This document shows positions 1 to 7,506 of a stretch of DNA of 64,000 nt, piece after piece. The stretch's first letter is position 1. Every line of letters begins with the position of its first letter. A program made the translations under genes and the position numbers. Source of the stretch: an uncultured Caulobacterales bacterium (GTDB lineage: Bacteria > Pseudomonadota > Alphaproteobacteria > Caulobacterales > Caulobacteraceae); the NCBI GenBank assembly GCA_903858185.1, contig CAIOHT010000012.1, forward strand, positions 124,001 through 188,000. Reading direction: 5' to 3'. Under the pieces are notes generated by a model that searched no databases, was not told where the DNA came from, and saw nothing but the letters and a program-made list of their open reading frames with translations.

Positions 1-174
1 GCTCTCGTAGCAGGCCGACATCCCGTTGGGGTTCCTGTAGTACCAGTTGCCGCCGACCTCGTCGGAGATCTCGAAGCAGTCGTAGGGAACGCCCACGTCC
101 TTCAGCCGCTTTGCGGTTGTGAATCCGGAACAGCCGGCCCCGATGATGCAGGCCTTGGGCAGACGGTCGGCCAT
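1..174 (-). CDS. Flavin-containing monooxygenase, N-terminal fragment
   Basis: Only the first 58 residues are in the window; the gene runs off the left edge. The fragment has a Rossmann FAD-binding start with GAGCSG at residues 12-17 (the GxGxxG dinucleotide motif), an acidic residue at the end of the second strand (CFEIS) and GGNWYY shortly after, a combination typical of class B flavoprotein monooxygenases (FMO and Baeyer-Villiger enzymes). Such enzymes use FAD and NADPH to oxygenate soft nucleophiles or ketones. The ATG at 174 has no good in-frame alternative upstream. Substrate cannot be judged from this piece. The family assignment is fairly sure; the exact subclass is not. Confidence 0.75.
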   Translation of the reverse strand, partial: MADRLPKACIIGAGCSGFTTAKRLKDVGVPYDCFEISDEVGGNWYYRNPNGMSACYES

Positions 175-252
175 TGCGGCGCTCCCTGACTTATCGATGT
201 TCAGGGAACCCTATCGGCGATGACGTGTGCGTCAACCGTGACGCTGGGGCGC

Positions 253-579
253 CTAGCCCGCGCAGCCCGCGACGCAGCGGCTCCAGAGCTGCGGACAGCG
301 CTCGTCCTCGCCGGCCAGGCAGAAGTAGTAGGTCTGCGAGCAGCTGAGGCGGCATTGGCTGCCGCCGGCGGGCGAGGCTGACGTGGCCAGGGGCTGGGCC
401 GGCGGGGGCGGGAGCAGCAATGGATCCTCCTCCGGCGCAGGCGCCGGGGTCGCGCTCACGCTGCCGCGCAGGCCGGCCTGGTCGCCGGAGGTCTGACCGA
501 CCGCGATCCGGCCCTGCTGTGCGGCGGCAGGCGCGGCGAGGGCGAGAGACAGTACGAGGAGGGCGACAAGGCGCGGCAT
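253..579 (-). CDS. Small exported Cys-rich protein, function unknown
   Basis: The protein is 108 residues long. It begins with a clear Sec signal peptide (MPRL, hydrophobic VALLVLSLALA, then an AAA-Q type cleavage region near residue 21). A Pro/Ala-rich linker (residues about 45-70) follows, then a 35-residue C-terminal domain with six cysteines spaced C-x3-C-x6-C-x7-C-x6-C-x3-C. The spacing is nearly mirror-symmetric, which suggests a helical hairpin held by disulfides in the periplasm. The ATG at 579 is preceded by AGGGTGAGCT, a good ribosome site; an open extension to 711 is rejected because it lacks signal-peptide logic and overlaps the divergent lysozyme control region. I do not recognise a named family. 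Confidence 0.65.
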   Translation of the reverse strand: MPRLVALLVLSLALAAPAAAQQGRIAVGQTSGDQAGLRGSVSATPAPAPEEDPLLLPPPPAQPLATSASPAGGSQCRLSCSQTYYFCLAGEDERCPQLWSRCVAGCAG

Positions 580-688
580 GAGCTCACCCTGCCGCAGGTT
601 CGTTAAGTCCCGGTTAACCATATCTCTTGCGCATCGCGTGCATTTCGCGCGAACGTGCGACGAGGTTGTGTCGACGTTGGAGGCGACC

Positions 689-1228
689 ATGACGACCATG
701 AGGATGTCCATGGCGGGTGCGAAGGAGCTCGCCGGGCATGAGGCGATCGTGCTGACCCGCTATCTCGACTCGGTCGGCATCTGGACCATCGGCATTGGCC
801 ACACGGCCGCGGCCGGTCCGCCGGACCCGGGTCATCCGACCCCCGCCCTCACGCTCGCCGAAGCCTTCGCGCTGTTCCGGCGAGACCTCGCCGACTACGA
901 GGCCGGGGTGAATGCGGCAATTCACGTGCCGCTGGCGCAACATGAGTTCGACGCCCTGGTGTCGTTCCACTTCAACACCGGCCGTATCGCAACCGCCTCG
1001 CTGACCGCATCGATCAACGCCGGGAAGAAGCCGCTGGCGGGAACGCAGTTCATGAACTGGAAGCGCCCGGCCGCGATCATCCCCCGGCGCAGGAAGGAGC
1101 AGCAGCTGTTCCGAAGCGGCGTCTACGCCAACGGGGGCAAGGCGACGCTCTACCCGGCCACCGCCGCCGGCGCCGTCCAGTGGTCACGTGGGCGAAGCGT
1201 CAGCCTGGACGGGCTCACGGACGACTGA
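689..1228 (+). CDS. T4-type lysozyme / endolysin (GH24)
   Basis: Predicted peptidoglycan muramidase of 179 residues. The GH24 catalytic signature is complete: Glu18, Asp27 and Thr33 with the T4-lysozyme spacing E-x8-D-x5-T, followed by GIGHT. The later ALVSFHFNTG segment also fits the phage lysozyme fold. The ATG at 689 is chosen because GGAGG sits at 679-683; an upstream in-frame ATG at 578 would overlap the divergent gene and lacks such a site. No signal peptide, holin or spanin is visible, and no other phage gene is nearby, so this looks like a domesticated endolysin rather than part of a prophage. It would need another route to reach the periplasm. Confidence 0.85.
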   Translation: MTTMRMSMAGAKELAGHEAIVLTRYLDSVGIWTIGIGHTAAAGPPDPGHPTPALTLAEAFALFRRDLADYEAGVNAAIHVPLAQHEFDALVSFHFNTGRIATASLTASINAGKKPLAGTQFMNWKRPAAIIPRRRKEQQLFRSGVYANGGKATLYPATAAGAVQWSRGRSVSLDGLTDD

Positions 1229-1252
1229 CCCCGAGCCGGGGGCGACCGGCGG

Positions 1253-1732
1253 TCAGCCCACCAGCACCAGCGGTTCCGGCGGGATGTCCCCGGCCAGGAC
1301 GGCAGGCAGGTGGACGACCAGTTCCGCCGGAAAGAACACAGCGTCACTGCCGAGGATCTCGGCCGGCGTCCACCAGCGCATGGCCGTGACCACGCGGCGT
1401 TCCAGCGCGGTCCAGTGGTGATCGACGACCTCCTCGTGCGGCGCATGGGCGACGAAATAGTGTTCAAACAGGCGACGCGGCTCACCCTCGATCAGCAGGT
1501 CCAGCTCGCGGGTCCAGACCTTGGGGCCGAGCATCATCTCCGTTAGACCGGTTTCTTCGCGCAGTTCCCGCCAGGCGGCGTCTTCCAGGGTTTCGCCGTC
1601 GTCGACGCCGCCGCCGATCGTGCACCAGCCGCCGCCCGCGTTGTCCGGGTCCTCAAAGCGCATGAGCAGCAGCCGACCTGCCGGAGAAATCAGCAGGAGC
1701 CTGACGGTCGGTCGTGGCCGCGGCGTGGTCAT
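1253..1732 (-). CDS. NUDIX hydrolase
   Basis: A 159-residue NUDIX hydrolase, expected to cleave nucleoside-diphosphate-linked substrates in the cytoplasm with divalent metal. Residues 41-63 match the Nudix box GX5EX7REUXEEXGU (G41, E47, R55-E56, E59-E60, G62). Its ATG overlaps the stop of the upstream SDR gene in the arrangement ATGA (positions 1732-1729), so the two are translationally coupled. Substrate cannot be predicted; the RF-x-DPDN stretch near residue 25 resembles small housekeeping Nudix proteins. The start is fixed by the overlap. Confidence 0.88.
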   Translation of the reverse strand: MTTPRPRPTVRLLLISPAGRLLLMRFEDPDNAGGGWCTIGGGVDDGETLEDAAWRELREETGLTEMMLGPKVWTRELDLLIEGEPRRLFEHYFVAHAPHEEVVDHHWTALERRVVTAMRWWTPAEILGSDAVFFPAELVVHLPAVLAGDIPPEPLVLVG

Positions 1733-2634
1733 ACGGTGCGCTGGGCCCGGTCCTTGTCGTTGGTCGACTTGATCATGTCCTTCACAGCCTGCCACTGGTC
1801 GTCGCCCCATTCGCTGAGACGGGAGAAGTTGCCGCCGCTGGCGTTGTACTGGCCGCCGTCGATGGCGATCGTCTGGCCGTTCACATAGGTCGAGCCCGGG
1901 TGCAGCAGATAGACCGCGAGGTTGGCCAGCTCAGCCATCTCGCCCACGCGGCCCATCGGGTTGCCGCTCATGTTCTCGTAGGCGTTCTGCTGCTGGCCTG
2001 GGTTCAGCCGCGCGCTCATGCCTTCGGTCGGGAAGGGCCCTGGCGCGATGGCGTTGAAGCGGATGCCTTTGGGACCCCACTCCACGGCCAGCGACTGGGT
2101 CATGACATTTAACGCCGCCTTGGACATGGCGCTGGGCACCGTGAACGGCCCGCCGTTCCACACCCAGGTGGTCAGGATGGAAATGACCGACGCCTTCTTG
2201 CCCTCGGCGATCCAGCGCTTGCCGCATTCCAGCGTCACGAAGAACGAGCCGCGGAAGACGATGTTGGCGATGGCGTCGAAGCCGCGCGGGCTCAGGTCTT
2301 CCGTACGGCTGATGAAGTTGCCGGCGGCGTTGTTGACCAGCCCGGTCAGCGCTCCGCCGTCGGCCCAGACCGTGTCGATCATGTCCTTGATCGCTTCCGG
2401 CACCCGGATGTCGCAGGGGATGCCGACGACCTTGCCGCCATGGGCCGCCATCAGTTCCTTCGCTGTCTCCTCAAGCACATTGCCGCGCCGTCCGCAGATG
2501 TAGACCGTCGCGCCGAGCATCAGGCAGGCCTCGGCCATAACCTTGCCCAGACCGGTGCCCCCACCGGTGATCAGGATCCGTTCGCCGTCCATCAGGCCGG
2601 GGCGATACATCAGGTCGTCGGGTTTGAAGGTCAT
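1729..2634 (-). CDS. SDR oxidoreductase, 2,4-dienoyl-CoA reductase-like
   Basis: A 301-residue short-chain dehydrogenase/reductase. The cofactor motif TGGGTGLG is at residues 23-30 and NNAAGNF follows in the central sheet. The usual YxxxK catalytic Tyr is absent: the aligned segment reads PSAMSKAA, keeping Ser and Lys. This pattern, with the following LAVEWGPKGIR and a C-terminal GQTIAIDGG, is characteristic of 2,4-dienoyl-CoA reductases, which use a Lys/Ser pair and a displaced Tyr to reduce polyunsaturated acyl-CoAs in beta-oxidation with NADPH. It is cotranscribed with the Nudix gene. A plain SDR of other specificity remains possible. Confidence 0.8.
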   Translation of the reverse strand: MTFKPDDLMYRPGLMDGERILITGGGTGLGKVMAEACLMLGATVYICGRRGNVLEETAKELMAAHGGKVVGIPCDIRVPEAIKDMIDTVWADGGALTGLVNNAAGNFISRTEDLSPRGFDAIANIVFRGSFFVTLECGKRWIAEGKKASVISILTTWVWNGGPFTVPSAMSKAALNVMTQSLAVEWGPKGIRFNAIAPGPFPTEGMSARLNPGQQQNAYENMSGNPMGRVGEMAELANLAVYLLHPGSTYVNGQTIAIDGGQYNASGGNFSRLSEWGDDQWQAVKDMIKSTNDKDRAQRTV

Positions 2635-2692
2635 GGCGGCTCTCCCTGTTTCCCGCAGAAGGGTCCGCCTTACCGTGGGTCGGTCAAGGGGG

Positions 2693-3271
2693 TCAGGTCG
2701 CCTCTGCCCCGGACAGTGCCCGCTGCGCCCGGACGCTACGAATTGTCAGGTGACGCACGGTGGCGAACTGGACCGCGAACAGGACGAACTTCGAGACGGT
2801 CGGGAAGATCGCCAGGAACGCCGGCCAGATTTCCGGGAACCGCACGGCGACCACGAGGTTGGCCACCGCGGTCAGCGCCATCAGCCCCGCCCAGACATAG
2901 CCAAAGAGGATCATCGGCCCCTCGCCGTGACCCACCGCCACCGACGGCATGTAGCGCAGCATCCAGCCCCGCTTCAGCATCATCACGGTCAGGATCAGGT
3001 AGATCAGGGTCGGCTTGGCCATCAGAAAACGGACGTCGTGAAAGACCAGGCTTGCGGCGCCGAACATCAGCACCAGCGCCAGGCTTGCCCACTGCAGCGG
3101 CGCGACCGGCTTCCGCAGCACCAGCCACAGGGCGACGTGGCCGATGCCGAAGCCGATCGCCATCCCGGTCGCGATCTGTCGGTCCACGTTCATCGCTATC
3201 AGCGCCGCGAACAGCAGGCTGGAGAGAAGATCGTTCGCCAGCGGGCGAGCGGCGTACATGAAGTTTCGCAT
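2693..3271 (-). CDS. yciB: Inner membrane protein YciB (intracellular septation protein A family)
   Basis: A 192-residue polytopic inner-membrane protein with five or six hydrophobic segments. The KPTLIY motif after FHDVRFLMA and the overall size match YciB/IspA, a conserved protein linked to envelope integrity and septation in enterobacteria; its biochemical role is unsettled. The start at 3271 (MRNF) is preferred to the upstream ATG at 3325, whose extra 18 residues are Pro/Gly-rich and not membrane-like. The ribosome site is weak. The gene stands between the SDR and the divergent Gre factor and has no obvious operon partner. Confidence 0.8.
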   Translation of the reverse strand: MRNFMYAARPLANDLLSSLLFAALIAMNVDRQIATGMAIGFGIGHVALWLVLRKPVAPLQWASLALVLMFGAASLVFHDVRFLMAKPTLIYLILTVMMLKRGWMLRYMPSVAVGHGEGPMILFGYVWAGLMALTAVANLVVAVRFPEIWPAFLAIFPTVSKFVLFAVQFATVRHLTIRSVRAQRALSGAEAT

Positions 3272-3458
3272 GAGAGAGGGTCCGGCTGGATCTGAGGGCC
3301 CAAGCCTAGGCCCAAGGGTCAGCACTCCGTAAGTCCGTTCGCGAAGGTGTTGTGGCGTTCCGCGAAATCCGTCCGGCGATTGGCGCTTCGCGAACAGCGA
3401 GGGCCCGGTCCGGACAATCTGCCACGCGGCGCCGCCCGATATCCGCTAGACTGCACCC

Positions 3459-3938
3459 ATGAGCGTCGCCTTCACCAAGGAAGAGGACTACGAGTCGGTC
3501 GCGGCCAATCTGCCCGACCGGCCGATCTCGCCTCACCCCAACCTCGTCACGCCGCAGGGCCTGGCCCTGATCGAGGCGGCGTTGGCCGACGCGCGCGCGG
3601 CGATGACGTCGGCCAAGTCCGGCGGCGATGTCAGCGCCGACCGCACCGCCATGGCGCGGGCGACGCGGGACCTGCGCTACTGGTCCTCCCGCCGGGCGAC
3701 CGCCCAGCTCGTCGAGCGCGGCGAGGACGACGGGACCCTGCGGTTCGGCGACGCGGTGACGTTTGAGCGCGAGGACGGCCGCCGCCAGACCTTCCGCATC
3801 GTCGGCGAGGACGAGGCCGATCCGGTGAAGGGCAGCGTCTCGTACATCTCCCCGCTGGGTCAGGCGCTGCTCGGCAAGTCAGTCGGTGACGAGGCCATCC
3901 TGGCGGGCGCTTCGGTCGAGATCGTGGAGATCGGCTGA
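3459..3938 (+). CDS. GreA/GreB-family transcription elongation factor
   Basis: A 159-residue Gre-type factor. The N-terminal half is predicted helical (a coiled-coil region around residues 34-85). The C-terminal half is the FKBP-like Gre domain, with VGEDEADP and then SYISPLGQALLGKSVGDE, the strongest signature of the family (SP-x-A-x-ALLGK-x-x-GD). Gre factors enter the RNA polymerase secondary channel and stimulate cleavage of backtracked RNA. The N-terminal segment FTKEEDYES is not the classic GreA start, so it is probably a second, GreB-like paralogue. It converges on the DUF937 gene with 6 bp between the stops. Confidence 0.85.
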   Translation: MSVAFTKEEDYESVAANLPDRPISPHPNLVTPQGLALIEAALADARAAMTSAKSGGDVSADRTAMARATRDLRYWSSRRATAQLVERGEDDGTLRFGDAVTFEREDGRRQTFRIVGEDEADPVKGSVSYISPLGQALLGKSVGDEAILAGASVEIVEIG

Positions 3939-3950
3939 CGCCGGTCAGCC
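3933..3950. terminator. Compact inverted repeat between convergent stops
   Basis: GGCTGAC and GTCAGCC form a 7-bp stem with a 4-base loop that spans both stop codons of the convergent Gre-factor and DUF937 genes. It could end transcription from both sides, but there is no U-run on either strand, so termination is only inferred. Confidence 0.35.
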
Positions 3951-4328
3951 CCTCAGCAGGCCGCCCAGCCCGGCGAGGATGCCGTCGACGCTGTGGCGAG
4001 GCAGAATGCCGGTCGGGGTCAGGCTGTCGACGACCTGCGGGAGCAGACTGGAAAGGTGTCGGGCGGCGACTCCGGGCTGAACGCCGAGCTTGTCAGCGAA
4101 CCGGTCTACGGCGCCGGACCCGAGCAGCGCCTGAACCTGGTCCGGCGTGATCGGCAGGTTGGCCTCCGGGCTGATCCAGGACTGGACGAGCTCGCCCATG
4201 CCCTGATCGCGGGCCCGCGCCGGTAGATCCCCCAGCCCGCCCATGTCCGCCAGGGTGTCCATGAGGGCGTCCAGACCTGTGCCGGCCTTGTTGCCGAGCA
4301 GCCTGGAAACCTCGTCAATCAAGCTCAT
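3945..4328 (-). CDS. YidB-like DUF937 protein
   Basis: A 127-residue soluble protein matching the DUF937/YidB family: MSLIDEVSRLLG, a Gly/Leu-rich helical middle, the segment NLPITPDQVQALLGSGAV, and a C-terminal LPQVVDSLTPTG. No biochemical function is established for this family. The ATG at 4328 has AGGGGCAGGTC just upstream, which favours it over the ATG at 4385. It is divergent from the RsmC-like gene. Confidence 0.8.
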   Translation of the reverse strand: MSLIDEVSRLLGNKAGTGLDALMDTLADMGGLGDLPARARDQGMGELVQSWISPEANLPITPDQVQALLGSGAVDRFADKLGVQPGVAARHLSSLLPQVVDSLTPTGILPRHSVDGILAGLGGLLRG

Positions 4329-4455
4329 GACCTGCCCCTTTGTTCGAAGATGACGAGGCGGACGCTTCCCACAGACGGATGACAATCTGATGGGCCGAGA
4401 TCCGAACTCTCCGCCGCACGTTTCAACTTCCCGACATGACGGCTATGAGGACGCC

Positions 4456-5376
4456 GTGACCGAACAATCCGAAATCCATGGCGTCTATGGCGCCCCACCG
4501 CGCGAGGTGGCCGAGGCGGCCGCGGGCGCGATCCAGTTCTCGCCGCTCGTTCCCGGCAGCGCGCGTCTCGAGGACCTTGCCGACGGCGCGCTCGCGGGAA
4601 TCACGCTGCTGGCGCCCCCGGGCACGGTGGAGCGTCGCTATGCGATGGCGCAGGGCCTGCGCGCCCTGTCGCCTGACGGCCTGCTGACCATCGCCGCGCT
4701 CAAGGACAAGGGCGGCTCGCGCCTGAAGAAGGAGCTCGAAGCCTTCGGCTGCGCCGTCAACGAGGAGTCGCGGCGGCACCACCGCATCTGCACGGTCCGG
4801 CGGCCGGCAGAGCCCGTGGGCCTGGCCGAGGCAATCGCCGATGGCGCGCCGCGCTTCCACGACGGCCTCGATGCCTGGACCCAGCCCGGCGTGTTCAGCT
4901 GGGATCGCGTCGACCCGGGCAGCGCCCTGCTGGTCAGGACCCTGACGCCGCTGGCCGGCAAGGGCGCCGACTTCGGCGCGGGCATCGGCTTCCTGTCGAA
5001 GGCGGCGCTGACCCACCCCAAGGTAACGAGCCTGCTGCTGATCGACAGCGACCGGCGGGCGATCGAGGCGGCCAGACGCAACATCGAGGACCCCCGCGCG
5101 ACCTTTGCCTGGACCGATGTGCGCACCGCCGGCATCGAGGCTGGCAGCCTCGACTTCGTGATCATGAACCCGCCGTTCCACGACGGCGGGGCCGAGGACA
5201 AGCAGCTGGGCCAGACCTTCATCCGCCAGGCGGCGAACGCCCTGCGGCGCAGTGGCACCCTGTGGATCGTGGCCAACCGTCACCTGCCCTACGAGAAGGT
5301 GCTGGCGGAGGTGTTCAAGGTCTCGCCCTCCCGCGCCGACACCGCCGGCTACAAGGTGTTCGAGGCCCGCCGGTGA
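4456..5376 (+). CDS. RsmC-like 16S rRNA (guanine-N2) methyltransferase
   Basis: A class I SAM-dependent methyltransferase, 306 residues from the GTG at 4456. This start is chosen because TGAGGAC lies 6-12 bases upstream; an upstream in-frame ATG at 4390 has no such site. The C-terminal half has GVFSWDRVDPGS, the glycine loop DFGAGIGFLS, the acidic LLIDSD, and NPPF at residues 238-241, the purine-methylating motif. The N-terminal half is a degenerate methyltransferase-like domain, as in E. coli RsmC, which methylates G1207 of 16S rRNA. It overlaps the downstream RsuA gene as GTGA, giving a two-gene ribosome-modification operon. Confidence 0.85.
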   Translation: MTEQSEIHGVYGAPPREVAEAAAGAIQFSPLVPGSARLEDLADGALAGITLLAPPGTVERRYAMAQGLRALSPDGLLTIAALKDKGGSRLKKELEAFGCAVNEESRRHHRICTVRRPAEPVGLAEAIADGAPRFHDGLDAWTQPGVFSWDRVDPGSALLVRTLTPLAGKGADFGAGIGFLSKAALTHPKVTSLLLIDSDRRAIEAARRNIEDPRATFAWTDVRTAGIEAGSLDFVIMNPPFHDGGAEDKQLGQTFIRQAANALRRSGTLWIVANRHLPYEKVLAEVFKVSPSRADTAGYKVFEARR

Positions 5377-6110
5377 GCAAGACGCCGACCCTGCGTCTGG
5401 ACCGCCTGCTGGCCAATCTCGGCTACGGCTCGCGGCGCGAGATGCAGGCTCTGGCGAAGAACGGCCGCATCACCTTCGACGGCGAGCCCCTGCGCGACGC
5501 CGACAAGCATGTGCCGCTGACCCGCGACCTGCCCGATCACCTGCACCTGGACGGCAGGCCGATCGACCCGCCGCCGGGCATCGCCCTGATGCTGCACAAG
5601 CCGCTCGGAACCACCTGCTCGCACAAGGAGGCCGGGCCGCTGGTCTATGACCTGCTGCCGACCCGCTGGCGCATGCGCGACCCGGCGATCTCGACCATCG
5701 GCCGCCTGGACAAGGAGACGTCCGGCCTGCTGCTGCTGACGGACGACGGCGGGCTGCTGCACCGGGTGATCTCGCCGAAGAGCCACGTCCCCAAGCGCTA
5801 TCGCGTGACGCTGGACCGCCCGCTGCGGGGCGACGAGGCGGAGACCTTTGCGGCCGGCGGGCTGATGCTCGACGGCGAGACCAAACCGCTCCTGCCGGCG
5901 GTGATGGAGACGCTGTCGCCGACCGAGGCCCTGCTGACCCTGACCGAGGGGCGCTATCACCAGGTCCGGCGGATGTACGCGGCCATGGGCAACCACGTCA
6001 CGGCCCTGCACCGCGAGAGCATGGGCGGCCTGACGTTGCCGGAGGATCTGGCGGCGGGGGCGTTCCGGCTGATGACCGACGCGGATCTCGCGGCGGTGTT
6101 CGCAGGCTAG
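5373..6110 (+). CDS. rsuA: 16S rRNA pseudouridine synthase, RsuA family
   Basis: A 245-residue pseudouridine synthase. An N-terminal S4-like RNA-binding domain (LRLDRLLANLGYGSRRE, with RITFDGE) is followed by the catalytic domain with GRLDKETSGLLLLTDDG; Asp113 is the predicted nucleophile. HKPLGTTCS and the later RYHQVRRM motif match RsuA/RluE/RluF enzymes, and RsuA (Psi516 of 16S rRNA) is the closest by length and neighbour. The start is the GTG at 5373, overlapping the upstream stop in GTGA, so translation is coupled to the methyltransferase. Confidence 0.88.
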   Translation: MSKTPTLRLDRLLANLGYGSRREMQALAKNGRITFDGEPLRDADKHVPLTRDLPDHLHLDGRPIDPPPGIALMLHKPLGTTCSHKEAGPLVYDLLPTRWRMRDPAISTIGRLDKETSGLLLLTDDGGLLHRVISPKSHVPKRYRVTLDRPLRGDEAETFAAGGLMLDGETKPLLPAVMETLSPTEALLTLTEGRYHQVRRMYAAMGNHVTALHRESMGGLTLPEDLAAGAFRLMTDADLAAVFAG

Positions 6111-6144
6111 GCGGACGTCATCCCGGCGTTCGGGCTCGAAAGGC

Positions 6145-6837
6145 TCAACACGCTTCCGACTTGCCCAGCGTCTTGCGCCATTTCGCCCGCAGGATCGCCG
6201 GCCGCTCCGGATAGCGCTCATCGAGGAACGCCGCGTCGATGACCCGGTCGGTGCGGAAGCTGCGGAAATCCTGCCGCAGCTCGCACCAGCCGATCAGCAG
6301 CCGCACCGCGTCCATGTAACCGACCGCGACCGGCCAGATCGTCCGCCGCGTCTCGCGCTCCTGTTCGTCCCTGTAGTGCAGCCCCAGCTTGAGCCCCGCG
6401 TGGATCGAAGCCCGCACCCGCGCCATGTCGAGGCCATCGGGCCGATGCCAGTTGCTGGGTGTCGAGCGGGAGCTGGGATCGAGGATCAGCGGCCGCAGGC
6501 GCTCGGGCACGGTGGCGCTGATCTTGGCCACCAGATCGAGCGCCGCCCGGGACAGGGCCGGATCGCCCCGGCTGGCGACCCACTGGGCCCCCAGCACCGC
6601 CGCCTCGATCTCGTCGGCGGTCAGCATCAGCGGCGGCAGGTCGAACCCGCCCTCCAGCACATAGCCGACCCCGGCCTCGCCGCGGATCGGCACCCGCTGG
6701 CTCATGAGGTCAGCGATGTCGCGATAGATGGTGCGTTTCGAGGTCTCCAGCTCCTCGGCCATCACATCGGCCGTCACCGGCCCGCGCCCGCGGCGCAGGA
6801 TCTGGATGATCTGGAACAGTCGGTCAGCGCGTCTCAT
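6145..6837 (-). CDS. YafY-type transcriptional regulator (HTH-WYL)
   Basis: A 230-residue regulator. The N-terminal winged helix-turn-helix (MRRADRLFQIIQILRR, then LETSKRTIYRDIADL with the recognition helix) is the HTH_11/DeoR-like type. It is followed by a WYL-type ligand-sensing region in the second half (HYRDEQ, TIWPVAVGY, LLIGWCELRQDFRSFRTDRV). WYL regulators often sense nucleic acid or nucleotide ligands. The gene lies next to the alkylation-repair genes, separated by a GGGGAC palindromic repeat. No operator was identified. Confidence 0.88.
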   Translation of the reverse strand: MRRADRLFQIIQILRRGRGPVTADVMAEELETSKRTIYRDIADLMSQRVPIRGEAGVGYVLEGGFDLPPLMLTADEIEAAVLGAQWVASRGDPALSRAALDLVAKISATVPERLRPLILDPSSRSTPSNWHRPDGLDMARVRASIHAGLKLGLHYRDEQERETRRTIWPVAVGYMDAVRLLIGWCELRQDFRSFRTDRVIDAAFLDERYPERPAILRAKWRKTLGKSEAC

Positions 6838-6905
6838 GGCGGGGTTCTAGCGGCAGTCTGCTGACAGCATGATGGCAGCAGACTGGCGGGAGCAAGAGGG
6901 CAAGC

Positions 6906-6988
6906 GGGGACATGTACTGCAGGTACGAGTCCCCTAAACCCGGCGCCGCTCGATTAGGGGACACGTACCGAAGGCGGTACATGTCCCC
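6906..6988. repeat. GGGGAC palindromic repeat (REPIN-like), copy 1
   Basis: Two imperfect hairpins face each other. Hairpin 1 (6906-6934) has GGGGAC and GTCCCC ends with GTAC inner arms. Hairpin 2 (6957-6988) pairs GGGGAC with GTCCCC and GTACCG with CGGTAC. The spacer with the start of hairpin 2 (6948-6969) is identical over 22 bases to 62353-62374 in copy 2. Hairpin 2 touches the stop codon of the Ogt gene. The paired-hairpin layout resembles REPINs mobilised by REP-associated tyrosine transposases; no such transposase is in this window. Confidence 0.85.
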
Positions 6989-7506
6989 TATGCCGCCCCC
7001 TCATGCGCCAGCAGCCAGCGCTTGCGCTCGATCCCGCCGCCGAAGCCGGTGAGTGATCCGTCGGCGCCGATCACCCGGTGACAGGGGATGACGATACCGA
7101 CGGGATTGGCGCCATTGGCCAGGCCCACCGCCCGCACCGCCGACGGCCGGCCGATGCGGGCGGCCTGCTGGCTGTAGGTTCGCGTCTCGCCGGCGGGAAT
7201 CTCGGTCAGGGCCTGCCAGACCTGGCGCTGAAAGTCGGTGCCGGCGACGCGGTAGGGGATCTCCGCCAGCGCCGCCATCTCGCCGTCGAAGTAGCGGTCG
7301 AGCGCGGTCGCGATGGCCTTCGGCGTTTCGCCCTCGATCACCGGAACCCCGGCGTAGTGGATAGCCATCAGCCGGCGCGTGCGCGGGCTGTCGTTGTCGA
7401 AGTCGAGCACGCGGACGACCTCTTCCGGATCGACGACGATCTGCAGCGTCGCGACCGGCGTCTCCAGCCAGCTTCGGATGAGGCGTTCAGGCCGCGCGTC
7501 TGGCAT
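6988..7506 (-). CDS. ogt: Methylated-DNA-protein-cysteine methyltransferase
   Basis: A 172-residue O6-alkylguanine-DNA alkyltransferase. The acceptor motif PCHRV has Cys142, with the preceding helix-turn-helix segment [18 protein letters not shown] binding DNA and [13 protein letters not shown] at the end. It transfers the alkyl group from O6-alkylguanine to itself irreversibly. The N-terminal domain is the usual non-catalytic Ogt fold. Its ATG lies 20 bases inside the upstream Ada-AlkA gene, so the two form a coupled alkylation-repair operon. Confidence 0.92.
   Translation of the reverse strand: MPDARPERLIRSWLETPVATLQIVVDPEEVVRVLDFDNDSPRTRRLMAIHYAGVPVIEGETPKAIATALDRYFDGEMAALAEIPYRVAGTDFQRQVWQALTEIPAGETRTYSQQAARIGRPSAVRAVGLANGANPVGIVIPCHRVIGADGSLTGFGGGIERKRWLLAHEGAA

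Noticed and set aside
689..1228. Prophage
   Set aside because: Only the lysozyme is phage-like; flanking genes are ordinary metabolic genes and no integrase or attachment site is visible.
6906..7000. CRISPR-like repeats
   Set aside because: The palindromes occur as isolated pairs tens of kilobases apart, with no regular repeat-spacer array and no cas genes.
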